Of a DNA stretch of 64,000 nucleotides, positions 17,266 to 26,008 are shown in pieces. The translations under genes were made by a program, and so were the position numbers. The notes beneath the pieces are model-generated. The model saw only the letters and a list, made by a program, of their open reading frames with translations. It was not told where the DNA came from and made no database searches. How positions within the stretch are numbered: the stretch's first letter is position 1; every line of letters starts with the position of its first letter. This stretch comes from Eubacterium sp. AF16-48 (GTDB lineage Bacteria; Bacillota; Clostridia; Lachnospirales; Lachnospiraceae), in contig NZ_QUHB01000003.1 in NCBI RefSeq assembly GCF_003479405.1, forward strand, positions 101,964 through 165,963, read 5' to 3'.

Positions 17266-18081
17266 ATGTACAAAATGATTGCATTGGATATGGATGGAAC
17301 TTTGTTAAATTCACAAAAGAAAATTTCAAAGGCAACTTTAGAGGCAATAAACAAAGCATTTAATGCCGGTAAGGAAGTGGTTTTATGTACAGGAAGATGC
17401 ATACCGGAATTACAGGAATATATTGAACAGATAAAAGACCTGAGATATATTATCGGCATAAGTGGAGCTTTAGTATATGATTTAAAAGAGAAAAAAGAGA
17501 TTTATATAAACAAAATACCTGAAAATCAGGTGGATATAATATTTGATGCCATAGAAGGAGTGGATGTTTTACCACATATCTTATCAGAAAAATCATTAGT
17601 TCAAAAAGGTCAGATGGAGAATATGGAATATTATGGAATGGGGGCGTACAAGTCTTTATTTGAAAAGGTAGCAACACCTGTAGATAATATTGCAGAGTAT
17701 TCCATAAAAAATAAGGTAGATGTATTAAAGCTTAATTTATATCATGCATTTCAGGAAGATCGTGAAAAAACAAGAAAAAAACTGGAAAAAGAAAACTTTG
17801 TTATGGTAAATGCGGAAAAAACATCTCTTGAAATTTCAGCTGCAGGAACTACCAAAGGAACCGGTTTAGCTAAGTTATGTGACTATTTAGGCATAGATTT
17901 AAGTGAGGTTATATCTGTAGGGGATGCAGATAATGACTTAGATGTGTTAAGCAAGGCAGGACTTGCGGTAGCCATGGGAAATGCTAATGATAATGTTAAG
18001 AAAATATGTGATGTTACGGTAAGGGACTGCGACCATAACGGCTGTGGCGAAGCAATTGAAAAATATTTGTTAAGTGAATAA
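17266..18081 (+). CDS. Cof-type HAD-family phosphatase
   Basis: A 271-residue member of the HAD superfamily, class IIB (Cof type), which dephosphorylates sugar phosphates or flavin-type phosphates. Motif I is Asp8-x-Asp10 (ALDMDGTLL), motif II TGR near residue 45, motif III Lys in KGTGLAKL and motif IV GDADNDLDVL near residue 220. The C2B cap lies between motifs II and III. The substrate cannot be named. Start ATG 17266 follows AAAGGAGAA. A weak -10 (TAAAAT, 17206-17211) and phased repeats at 17118-17150 lie upstream. Confidence 0.88.
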   Translation: MYKMIALDMDGTLLNSQKKISKATLEAINKAFNAGKEVVLCTGRCIPELQEYIEQIKDLRYIIGISGALVYDLKEKKEIYINKIPENQVDIIFDAIEGVDVLPHILSEKSLVQKGQMENMEYYGMGAYKSLFEKVATPVDNIAEYSIKNKVDVLKLNLYHAFQEDREKTRKKLEKENFVMVNAEKTSLEISAAGTTKGTGLAKLCDYLGIDLSEVISVGDADNDLDVLSKAGLAVAMGNANDNVKKICDVTVRDCDHNGCGEAIEKYLLSE

Positions 18082-18088
18082 AGTTTAT

Positions 18089-18140
18089 TTGACAATTCCT
18101 GTCTGCAATAGTACAATGGGTGAAAATGAAAATGATTTTC
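18089..18140 (+). promoter_or_regulatory. Promoter and palindromic operator of the fur-znuACB operon
   Basis: TTGACA (18089-18094), a 17-base spacer and TACAAT (18112-18117) form a near-consensus promoter. Just downstream, GAAAATGATTTTC (18128-18140) is a perfect 6-1-6 palindrome resembling Fur/Zur boxes, placed to block transcription. The regulator encoded by the first gene is the natural candidate to bind it. Confidence 0.7.
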
Positions 18141-18162
18141 AAATTTGAAAAGAGGTACTATT

Positions 18163-18561
18163 GTGGCAGGAAAATATAAAACAAAGCAACAGGCAGCTAT
18201 AAGGGAATGCCTTGAATTAAATAAAGACAGTTATGTTACTGTTAGTGAAATTGAAAAATATCTTAAAAATAATAACTATTCTGTAGGTCTTACAACTATT
18301 TACCGCCATTTAGAGAAAATGGAACAGGATGGAATTGTGGCACGAATTAATGTGGAAAAGCAGACGGGAGCATGTTACAGATACATTGCAAACGAGGCTG
18401 AGGACGGATTCTACATTGAATGTGAGGAATGTGGACAGGTAGAAAAGATGGAGTGCCATCATTTAGCAGAGCTATACAATCATGTAAGTGTGGATCATCA
18501 TTTCAGTATTAATCCTAAAAGAACGGTTTTTTATGGAAAATGCAGTAAATGTTCAAAATAA
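18163..18561 (+). CDS. Fur-family metal-dependent repressor, probably Zur
   Basis: A 132-residue Fur-family protein: an N-terminal winged helix (VSEIEKYLKNNNYSVGLTTIYRHLEKM) and a C-terminal dimer domain with two CxxC pairs for structural zinc (IECEECGQ and GKCSKCSK) and a His-rich metal site (MECHHL, VDHHFSI). I choose GTG 18163 with AGAGG upstream; the frame runs back to TTG 18145 but that start overlaps the operator region. It leads a zinc/manganese ABC importer operon, which favours Zur over Fur or PerR. Assignment to zinc is from context. Confidence 0.85.
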   Translation: MAGKYKTKQQAAIRECLELNKDSYVTVSEIEKYLKNNNYSVGLTTIYRHLEKMEQDGIVARINVEKQTGACYRYIANEAEDGFYIECEECGQVEKMECHHLAELYNHVSVDHHFSINPKRTVFYGKCSKCSK

Positions 18562-18572
18562 GGGAGAATGAA

Positions 18573-19580
18573 ATGAAGATTAAGAAAATAACTGTGTGGA
18601 TGATTGTTATGGCAATGGCTGTTTTAACGGTAGGATGCGGTAATAAAATCCCTCATAATGAAAAAGAAAACAAAATAAAGATTATGACAACGCTGTTTCC
18701 TTATTATGATTTTGCAAGGGCAGTTACAAAGGGAATTGATAATATAGAGGTGGAGCTTTTAGTATCACCGGGACAGGATGACCATTCCTTTGAACCTACA
18801 CCTGCTGATGTGGTGAAAATAAACAATGCAGATGTTTTTATTTACAATGGCGGAGGGTTGGAAACATGGGTCAGCACTGTATTAGAATCCCTTGACAATA
18901 AAAGCCAGACAGTAATAAAAATGATAGATTGCGTGAAACCGGAAATAGAGGTGGCAGCAGAGAAAGAAGAGCGGGAGAAGGTTTTTGCAGTAGATGACCA
19001 TGACCACGGTGATGAAAATCCGGAGCATGAGGATGAACACCATCACGAAATCGATGAGCATATATGGACATCACCTGTTATGGCACAAAAACTGGTGGAA
19101 AATATATGCCATAATCTGTCGGAAAAAATGCCTGAATATAAGGATGTATTTAATAAGAATTCTAAAGACTACATTAATGAGATAAAAAATGTTGATAAGG
19201 AAATCAGAAGTATTACAAATAAAGCACATAAGAAAGAAATTATTTTTGCTGATAAATTCCCTCTTAAATATTTTGCACTGGAATATGGACTTAAATATTA
19301 TGCGGCATTTGATGGCTGTAGCGGAGAAATGGAGCCTAGTGCCAAAACAGTAGCTTTTTTAATAGACAAGGTTAAGGCAAAGGATGTTCATGGAATTTTT
19401 TATTTGGAATTAAGCAGTCAGGCAATGGCAGACGTTATATGTGATGATACAGGAGTAAAAAAATATCAGTTTAATTCCTGCCATAATATAACGGAAAAAC
19501 AGTTTAAGGAAGGCATAACTTATGTAAACCTTATGAAGGAAAATGCCAATGTTCTTAAAAAGGCACTAAATGTTAAGTAG
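18573..19580 (+). CDS. znuA: Zinc ABC transporter substrate-binding lipoprotein (ZnuA/AdcA type)
   Basis: A lipobox (LTVGC) makes this a membrane-anchored binding protein. It is a cluster A-I metal receptor: TTLFPYYDFARAV, then HSFEPTPADV with a ligand His, a long His/Asp/Glu-rich loop around residues 150-170 (DHDHGDENPEHEDEHHH) typical of zinc-specific members, and IDEHIWTSP. The acidic His loop argues for zinc over manganese. ATG 18573 has AGGGAGA upstream. It follows the Fur-family gene by 11 bases and overlaps no other gene. Confidence 0.92.
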   Translation: MKIKKITVWMIVMAMAVLTVGCGNKIPHNEKENKIKIMTTLFPYYDFARAVTKGIDNIEVELLVSPGQDDHSFEPTPADVVKINNADVFIYNGGGLETWVSTVLESLDNKSQTVIKMIDCVKPEIEVAAEKEEREKVFAVDDHDHGDENPEHEDEHHHEIDEHIWTSPVMAQKLVENICHNLSEKMPEYKDVFNKNSKDYINEIKNVDKEIRSITNKAHKKEIIFADKFPLKYFALEYGLKYYAAFDGCSGEMEPSAKTVAFLIDKVKAKDVHGIFYLELSSQAMADVICDDTGVKKYQFNSCHNITEKQFKEGITYVNLMKENANVLKKALNVK

Positions 19581-19596
19581 ACACAGGGAGTTAAAA

Positions 19597-20301
19597 ATGA
19601 ATATAGAATGTAAAAATGTAACATTAGGATATGAAAACAGAATAGTTGCAAAAAATGTAAATTTCAGTATAAATCAGGGAGATTATCTTTGCATAGTAGG
19701 AGAGAACGGAACAGGAAAAAGTACGCTTATTAAGACTTTGTTAGGGCTTATTAGTCCTTTGCAGGGAAAGATAAGTATTAACGCGGAAAAAAGCAAAAAA
19801 GGTATAGGATATCTTCCACAGCAAACCCAGGCACAAAGGGACTTTCCGGCAAGTGTGTGGGAGGTTGTGTTGTCAGGAGTGCTAAACACAAGGCATAAAA
19901 GTCCTTTCTACAGCAAAGAGGACAAAAAAGAGGCAATGGTTAATTTGGAAAAATTAGGAATTGCACACTTAAAAAAGCACTGCTACAGGGAACTTTCAGG
20001 TGGTCAGCAGCAAAGGGTATTATTGGCAAGGGCATTATGTGCCACAGACAGCGCCCTTATTTTAGACGAGCCGGTAACCGGTTTAGACCCGGCGGCAGCA
20101 TTGGAATTTTATGATACAATCAAGGAATTAAACAAGGAGGGAGTTACCATTGTAATGGTAACCCACGACATAAAAAACGCACTGACATATGCTACCCATA
20201 TTCTTCATTTAGAGCAGGAAAATGACTTCTTCGGAACAGTGGAAGAATATAAGAAATCCAATGTGTCAAACATGTTTTTAGGAGGTGGCGAAAATGCTTA
20301 G
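19597..20301 (+). CDS. znuC: Zinc ABC transporter ATPase (ZnuC type)
   Basis: The ATPase of the importer, 234 residues. Walker A is GENGTGKST, the signature LSGGQQQRVLLARAL, Walker B ALILDEP, and the switch His is in MVTHD. Start ATG 19597 follows AGGGAG; the frame extends upstream into znuA without a ribosome binding site. The 3' end overlaps znuB by eight bases. Confidence 0.93.
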   Translation: MNIECKNVTLGYENRIVAKNVNFSINQGDYLCIVGENGTGKSTLIKTLLGLISPLQGKISINAEKSKKGIGYLPQQTQAQRDFPASVWEVVLSGVLNTRHKSPFYSKEDKKEAMVNLEKLGIAHLKKHCYRELSGGQQQRVLLARALCATDSALILDEPVTGLDPAAALEFYDTIKELNKEGVTIVMVTHDIKNALTYATHILHLEQENDFFGTVEEYKKSNVSNMFLGGGENA

Positions 20302-21106
20302 TCAGATGTTTTCATATGAATTTATACAGAGGGCTTTCATTGGGGGTGTATTAGTTTCCCTTTGTGCGGCACTTTTAGGAGTAAGCCTTGTCTTAAAGAG
20401 ATATTCCATGATAGGTGACGGGTTATCTCATGTATCCTTTGGAGCATTATCCATTGCGGTAGCCTGTGGATTCGCCCCTATTAAATTTGCCATTCCTGTA
20501 GTTATTGTGGCAGCATTTTTGCTCCTTAGATTAGCGGAAAACGGCAAAATGCGAAGTGATGCGGCAATTGCCATGGTATCGGCATCGGCACTTGCCATAG
20601 GCGTAATTGTAACCTCACTTACAACAGGTCTTAGCACAGATGTATATAGTTATATGTTTGGAAGTATACTTGCCATGTCAAAGGATGATGTGGTAATTAG
20701 CGTGTGCTTATCAGCAGTGGTTATTGTAATGTTTATATTCTGTTATCACAAAATTTTTGCGGTAACCTTTGATGAGAACTTTTCAAAGGCTACGGGAGTT
20801 AAAGTGGGAAACTACAATACCCTTATATCAATTTTCACGGCAATTACCGTGGTAATCGGAATAAAAATGATGGGTGCCATGTTAATATCAAGTCTTATTA
20901 TATTCCCGGCGCTTACATCAATGAGAATATTTAAGTCATTTATCAGTGTAACTATCTGTTCGGCAATTTTAGCAGTTATAAACTTTACCATAGGACTCAT
21001 ATGTTCATATGTATTTTCAATACCGGCAGGAGCTAGCGTAGTGGTGGTAAATTTAGCTGTGTTTATTATTTTTGGAGTAGTTTCCGCCGTAAAGAAACGT
21101 GTATAG
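20294..21106 (+). CDS. znuB: Zinc ABC transporter permease (ZnuB type)
   Basis: A 270-residue permease of the ABC-3 family with about eight membrane helices (VLVSLCAALLGVSLVLK, GDGLSHVSFGALSIAV, KMMGAMLISSLIIFPAL). ATG 20294 lies nine bases after GGAGG at 20281-20285; the in-frame GTG 20285 falls inside that motif and is rejected. It completes the fur-znuACB operon. The next gene begins 28 bases later and may be read through. Confidence 0.93.
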   Translation: MLSQMFSYEFIQRAFIGGVLVSLCAALLGVSLVLKRYSMIGDGLSHVSFGALSIAVACGFAPIKFAIPVVIVAAFLLLRLAENGKMRSDAAIAMVSASALAIGVIVTSLTTGLSTDVYSYMFGSILAMSKDDVVISVCLSAVVIVMFIFCYHKIFAVTFDENFSKATGVKVGNYNTLISIFTAITVVIGIKMMGAMLISSLIIFPALTSMRIFKSFISVTICSAILAVINFTIGLICSYVFSIPAGASVVVVNLAVFIIFGVVSAVKKRV

Positions 21107-21134
21107 TTAGGTTATATAGGATTTGGAGGCAGTT

Positions 21135-23510
21135 ATGGATGTTGAGAAGTTTTTAAATAGTTTAGATAATTTATTTGAAAAGAAAAAAATAAATGAAGTT
21201 CCGGCTTTTTTGGAGGAAAATTACAATGAGGCTGTAAGGGAAAATGACCTTTCTGCTCAGTTTACCATTCTAAATGAAATGATGGGATTTTTCAGGGATA
21301 TTAGTGAGTATGAGAAATCCATTAAGGCATGTCATCAATGCATTGACGTTATGCAGAAAATGGGAATACAGGGAAGTGTCCATTATGCAACTTCCCTTCA
21401 AAATATTGCCAATGCCCACAGAGCAGCAGGATTGCTAAAAGAAGCACTTCAGTGTTATATGGAGGCTTTTAGAATATACGAAAGAAACATTGATAGTAAT
21501 GATTACAGATTTGCAAGTTTACATAACAACATTGCCCTTTTATATCAGGAAATAGGAGATTATGAAACAGCAGTGGCACATTTGAAAAAAGCTCTTTCTA
21601 TTATTAAAAATATACAGGGGGCAGAAATAGAGGTTGCCACCACTTATTCTAATTTAGGGGCATCTTTAGTGGAATTAGATAAAGTGGATGAAGCCGTTGA
21701 ATATTTAAATAAGGCTTTGAAAATATACCGCAGGGATGAAGTTAAGAACTTCCATTATAGCGGGGCATTATGTGCCATGGCAGGGGCAATGTGTAAAAAG
21801 CACCGGTACTATGAAGCAGAAAATTTATACAGGGAAGCTTTAGGGGAAATAGAAGTTAACATGGGAAAAGGAACAGCTTATAAAATTACCAAAGATAATT
21901 TGGAAAAGGTAGAAAATAAGCTTAAAAACATGGAAGGAAATTTAAACAGGAATACGGAAAAAAACATATCGGGGTTGCAGCTTGCCAAGGGCTTTTATGA
22001 AGAATATGGAGCACCTATGATTGCTGAAAAATTTAAAGAATATGAAGATAAAATTGCCGTGGGATTTGTGGGAGAAGGTTCAGAACGGTTTGGATTTGAT
22101 GATATTTATTCAAGAGACCATGATTTCGGGCCGGGATTTTCCATGTGGGTAACTAAGTCCACTTACGACCTTATAGGGGAAAAACTTCAGGCAGAATATG
22201 AGAAGTTGCCTAAAGAATATATGGGTGTCAGACGAATGGACACTGAAATGGCTAAAGGCAGATTGGGAGTATGCCTTATTGGAGACTTTTACGAAAAATA
22301 CACAGGCTACAGACAAAGTCCCGAAAAGGTTTCCCAGTGGATAGATATTGATGATGACAAGTTAGCAACAGTGACTAACGGAGAGGTTTTTAGAGATAAT
22401 GAGGGTATTTTTACAGATATACGAAATCACTTCAGAAGTCAGCCGGAGAAAGCAAGAATCATTAAGTTAGCCAGAGAAGTGTCAAAAATGGCACAGACAG
22501 GTCAAAGTAATTATGGCCGTTCAATGGCAAGAAAAGATTATGTTAGTGCCAATATATGTATATCGGAGTTTATTAAAAGTACCATGCACTGCATATATAT
22601 TTTAAATGGCATGTATTCTCCGTATTACAAGTGGATGGCAGCAGGAATTAAGAAGTATAAACTTATGCCGCAGGTTATGAATTTATTAGAAGAATTGTCG
22701 GTATTAAACAGCCAGAAGGCGGTATGGGATAATTATGCTTATGATAATACCTCATATAATAAAGAAGATAAGGCGGCAGTTATTATAGAAGAAGTTGCCA
22801 AAATGATAATAAATGAGCTTAAGAATCAGAGAATTGTTAATAATATAAATTCTGATTTTCTAAATGATTATGTGCCGGAAATTGTAAGCAAGGCAGAGTT
22901 TGACAGGGAAAAGGTAATTAACGATATTATTCATTTGGAATTTGACGCTTTTGACAAGGTAAATAATAAAGGGGGCAGGGCACAATGTCAGGATAACTGG
23001 CCGGTGTTTTATGTAATGAGAAAAAGCCAGTATCTTACATGGACAGATGACATGCTTATTACAATTAGGGATTTGTGGCTTGATAATAAGGAAAAAGGCA
23101 TAAATATGATTACTGAAAAGTATGGCAGAATGATGGAAAGTACGGTGCCTGAGGAATATGAGGAAATTAAGGATAATTTCCCACCAAAATCTGAAAAAGC
23201 AAAGGAAATCGTAAATCAGATTGCACAAATTCAGGTGGAATGGATGAAGGATTTTGCCAAAAGCTACCCGAAGCTTGCAGCTAATGCAAGGGATATTACC
23301 AGTGATGCTGACTATGAGTATAATGCCAGCTATGAAACCTACTTAAAGGGAGAGCTTTTGACATACTCAGACAGGCTTCTGCTTATGTATGCAGATTTTA
23401 TTGTGGATTTATATAAAAACAATAAAAACTTAGCAGAAATGACTATTGAAAACACTGCTAAGATGCAGGGTTACAAAAGCTTAGAGGAAGCAGAAGCAAG
23501 TCTTAAATAA
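21135..23510 (+). CDS. TPR protein with DUF4037 (nucleotidyltransferase-like) and DUF4125 domains
   Basis: A 791-residue cytosolic protein of unknown role. Residues 1-275 carry about five tetratricopeptide repeats (HYATSLQNIANAHRAAGLL, RFASLHNNIALLYQEIGDY, EVATTYSNLGASLVELDKV). From about residue 309, GFVGEGSERFG followed by SRDHDFGPGF resembles the GS...DxD signature of nucleotidyltransferases (DUF4037). The C-terminal 200 residues match the DUF4125 type (WMKDFAKSYPKLAANAR near its end). ATG 21135 is preceded by GGAGG. It lies 28 bases behind znuB, but a functional link to zinc uptake is unproven. Confidence 0.75.
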   Translation: MDVEKFLNSLDNLFEKKKINEVPAFLEENYNEAVRENDLSAQFTILNEMMGFFRDISEYEKSIKACHQCIDVMQKMGIQGSVHYATSLQNIANAHRAAGLLKEALQCYMEAFRIYERNIDSNDYRFASLHNNIALLYQEIGDYETAVAHLKKALSIIKNIQGAEIEVATTYSNLGASLVELDKVDEAVEYLNKALKIYRRDEVKNFHYSGALCAMAGAMCKKHRYYEAENLYREALGEIEVNMGKGTAYKITKDNLEKVENKLKNMEGNLNRNTEKNISGLQLAKGFYEEYGAPMIAEKFKEYEDKIAVGFVGEGSERFGFDDIYSRDHDFGPGFSMWVTKSTYDLIGEKLQAEYEKLPKEYMGVRRMDTEMAKGRLGVCLIGDFYEKYTGYRQSPEKVSQWIDIDDDKLATVTNGEVFRDNEGIFTDIRNHFRSQPEKARIIKLAREVSKMAQTGQSNYGRSMARKDYVSANICISEFIKSTMHCIYILNGMYSPYYKWMAAGIKKYKLMPQVMNLLEELSVLNSQKAVWDNYAYDNTSYNKEDKAAVIIEEVAKMIINELKNQRIVNNINSDFLNDYVPEIVSKAEFDREKVINDIIHLEFDAFDKVNNKGGRAQCQDNWPVFYVMRKSQYLTWTDDMLITIRDLWLDNKEKGINMITEKYGRMMESTVPEEYEEIKDNFPPKSEKAKEIVNQIAQIQVEWMKDFAKSYPKLAANARDITSDADYEYNASYETYLKGELLTYSDRLLLMYADFIVDLYKNNKNLAEMTIENTAKMQGYKSLEEAEASLK

Positions 23511-23535
23511 ATACCTTAATTAATTAAAGTATCCG

Positions 23536-23564
23536 TTGAAAGCAATCATTTTATATACTATGAT
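23536..23564 (+). promoter_or_regulatory. Promoter of the ygiQ-like gene
   Basis: TTGAAA (23536-23541), a 17-base spacer and TATGAT (23559-23564). Confidence 0.6.
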
Positions 23565-23612
23565 ATAAGGATGTCAGGTAACAAATAAGAGATTTATGGA
23601 GTGGAGAAGATT

Positions 23613-25448
23613 ATGGCATTTTTACCGATTTCAAAAAAAGATATGAAAAAGCAGGGAATTAAACAGCTGGATTTTGTATATATTATAGGTGACGCTTACG
23701 TGGATCACCCATCCTTTGGTCATGCCATAATCAGCAGGGTTCTTCAGGCACATGGATACACTGTGGGGATTATTTCACAGCCGGACTGGAAGGACGACAA
23801 CAGCATAAATATTCTGGGAGAACCAAGGCTTGGTTTTTTAATAATGAGTGGGAACATGGATTCCATGGTAAATCATTATTATGTTTCAAAAAAACGAAGG
23901 GAAACAGATGCCTACACTCCGGGAGGAGTTATAGGAAAAAGACCTGACCATGCAGTAGTTGTATATTCAAATCTCATTCGCAGAACTTATAAGAATAAGC
24001 CTGTCATTATAGGAGGAATAGAGGCAAGCCTTAGAAGAATGGCACATTATGATTACTGGAGTAACAGCTTTAAACATTCTATTTTGTTAGATTCCCAGGC
24101 TAATCTTATTTGTTATGGAATGGGTGAAAAATCCATAGTTCAAATTGCAGATGCATTGGATAGCGGAATGGATGTTAAGGATATTACCTATATACCGGGA
24201 ACGGTTTTTAAAACAAGAGATTTGTCTTTAGCATATGACCCGATTATCCTTCCTTCTTTTGATGAGATGAAGGAGGATAAGTTAAATTATGCCAAAAGCT
24301 TTAAGATACAAAGTGAAAATACAGACCCTTATAATGGAAAAACATTAGTGGAACCATACCCTAACGGAGTGTATGTGGTGCAAAATCCACCTCAGGAGCC
24401 ACTTACCCAAATGGAAATGGATGATGTTTATGATTTGCCATATGAGAGAACATATCATCCTATATATGAAAAGGATGGAGGCATACCTGCTATTTCGGAA
24501 ATCAAATTTTCCATTACAAGTTGTAGGGGATGTTTTGGGGCATGTAGTTTTTGCGCATTAACATTTCATCAGGGAAGAATTATTCAGACAAGAAGTCATG
24601 AGTCTATTATAAATGAAGCAAAGAAAATAACGGAAATGCCTGATTTTAAAGGGTATATTCATGATGTGGGAGGTCCTACAGCCAACTTTTACCATCCATC
24701 ATGTAAGAAACAGCTTACTTCAGGTGTTTGTAAAAACAGGCAGTGTTTGTGGCCGACTCCGTGTAAAAATTTAGATACCGACCACAGTGAATATTTAAAA
24801 TTACTTAGAAAACTTCGGGAACTTCCCAAAATTAAGAAGGTTTTTGTCCGTTCAGGTATCAGGTTTGATTATATTATGGAGGATAAGAATGACAGGTTTT
24901 TCAACGACCTTGTAAGATACCATATAAGCGGGCAGCTTAAGGTGGCACCGGAGCATATTTCAGATAAGGTTTTATCTTATATGGGAAAGCCACCTCATTG
25001 TGTTTATGAGAAGTTTATAGACAAGTATTATAAAATGAATGAAAAAGAAGGGAAAAAACAGTTTGTTGTGCCTTATCTTATGAGTTCACATCCGGGTTCT
25101 GATATGAAGGAGGCAGTAAAGTTAGCTGAGTATTTAAGGGATATAGGCTATAATCCCCAGCAGGTTCAGGATTTTTACCCGACACCATCTACCATGTCTA
25201 CGGTAATGTATTACACCGGAGTTGATCCAAGAACCATGGAGCCGGTGTATGTGCCTAAAAATCCTCACGAAAAGGCTATGCAAAGGGCATTGATGCAGTA
25301 TCGTAAGCCTGAAAATTACAAGCTGGTAAAGGAAGCACTTCATATTGCAGGCAGGGAAGATTTAATTGGTTTTGATAAAAAATGCCTTATAAAACCCCGT
25401 CAGATAAAGAAGGAAAAAGCTGCCGTAAAAAAAGGAAAAAGAAAATAA
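23613..25448 (+). CDS. YgiQ-family radical SAM protein
   Basis: A 611-residue protein of the YgiQ family of radical-SAM enzymes, whose reaction is not established. The N-terminal region ([27 protein letters not shown]) is diagnostic. The 4Fe-4S cluster ligands are Cys307, Cys311 and Cys314 in CFGACSFC, directly preceded by Cys304. A B12-like N-terminal fold and a Lys/Arg-rich C-terminal tail are also typical. ATG 23613 follows GGAG; the in-frame GTG 23601 overlaps that motif. Confidence 0.88.
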   Translation: MAFLPISKKDMKKQGIKQLDFVYIIGDAYVDHPSFGHAIISRVLQAHGYTVGIISQPDWKDDNSINILGEPRLGFLIMSGNMDSMVNHYYVSKKRRETDAYTPGGVIGKRPDHAVVVYSNLIRRTYKNKPVIIGGIEASLRRMAHYDYWSNSFKHSILLDSQANLICYGMGEKSIVQIADALDSGMDVKDITYIPGTVFKTRDLSLAYDPIILPSFDEMKEDKLNYAKSFKIQSENTDPYNGKTLVEPYPNGVYVVQNPPQEPLTQMEMDDVYDLPYERTYHPIYEKDGGIPAISEIKFSITSCRGCFGACSFCALTFHQGRIIQTRSHESIINEAKKITEMPDFKGYIHDVGGPTANFYHPSCKKQLTSGVCKNRQCLWPTPCKNLDTDHSEYLKLLRKLRELPKIKKVFVRSGIRFDYIMEDKNDRFFNDLVRYHISGQLKVAPEHISDKVLSYMGKPPHCVYEKFIDKYYKMNEKEGKKQFVVPYLMSSHPGSDMKEAVKLAEYLRDIGYNPQQVQDFYPTPSTMSTVMYYTGVDPRTMEPVYVPKNPHEKAMQRALMQYRKPENYKLVKEALHIAGREDLIGFDKKCLIKPRQIKKEKAAVKKGKRK

Positions 25449-25488
25449 AAAGTCTCTGTGAATATGTTAAAAAAAGACATATACAGGG

Positions 25489-25517
25489 TTGACCATAGAA
25501 TTTTTGAAATGTAGAAT
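25489..25517 (+). promoter_or_regulatory. Promoter of the yqeY-like gene
   Basis: TTGACC (25489-25494), a 17-base spacer and TAGAAT (25512-25517), 26 bases ahead of the start codon. Confidence 0.6.
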
Positions 25518-25543
25518 AGATAGAGAAAGAGAGGTATTAAGTA

Positions 25544-25981
25544 ATGGATATTAAAGTATTACAAAAAGATATGATTGCAGCCATGAAGGCTAGAGATAAA
25601 GCTAGAAAGGAATCAATTTCAGCATTGATTCAGGCGGTAAAGAAAGCAGGGATTGACGCAGGATGCAGGGAGGATATTCCTGAAGAAATGGTAAATAAAG
25701 TTATTTTAAAGGAATTAAAGACAGTTAAGGAACAGATTGACAGCTGCCCTGCCGACAGAACAGATTTAATTGAAGAGTATCAGGCAAGATACGATGTGTT
25801 TAATGAGTATGCACCAAAGCTTATGAGTGCAGAAGAGGTAGAAGCTGAACTTACTGAAAAATTCGCTGATGTTATTGCTACAAAGAACAAAGGTCAGATT
25901 ATGAAAACTGTAATGCCGGCATTTAAAGGAAGAGCCGACGGAAAAGTTATAAACCAGATAGTGGCAAAGCTTTGCCAGTAA
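25544..25981 (+). CDS. GatB/YqeY-domain protein
   Basis: A 145-residue protein made only of the YqeY helical domain that also forms the C-terminus of GatB and binds tRNA there (N-terminal KDMIAAMKARDKARKESIS, C-terminal MKTVMPAFKGRADGKVINQIV). Stand-alone YqeY proteins are widespread in Firmicutes; their role is not settled. The gene has its own promoter and starts at ATG 25544 behind AGAGAGG. Confidence 0.9.
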   Translation: MDIKVLQKDMIAAMKARDKARKESISALIQAVKKAGIDAGCREDIPEEMVNKVILKELKTVKEQIDSCPADRTDLIEEYQARYDVFNEYAPKLMSAEEVEAELTEKFADVIATKNKGQIMKTVMPAFKGRADGKVINQIVAKLCQ

Positions 25982-26008
25982 TACATTTAGCGGGAGGAAT
26001 ATGAACAG

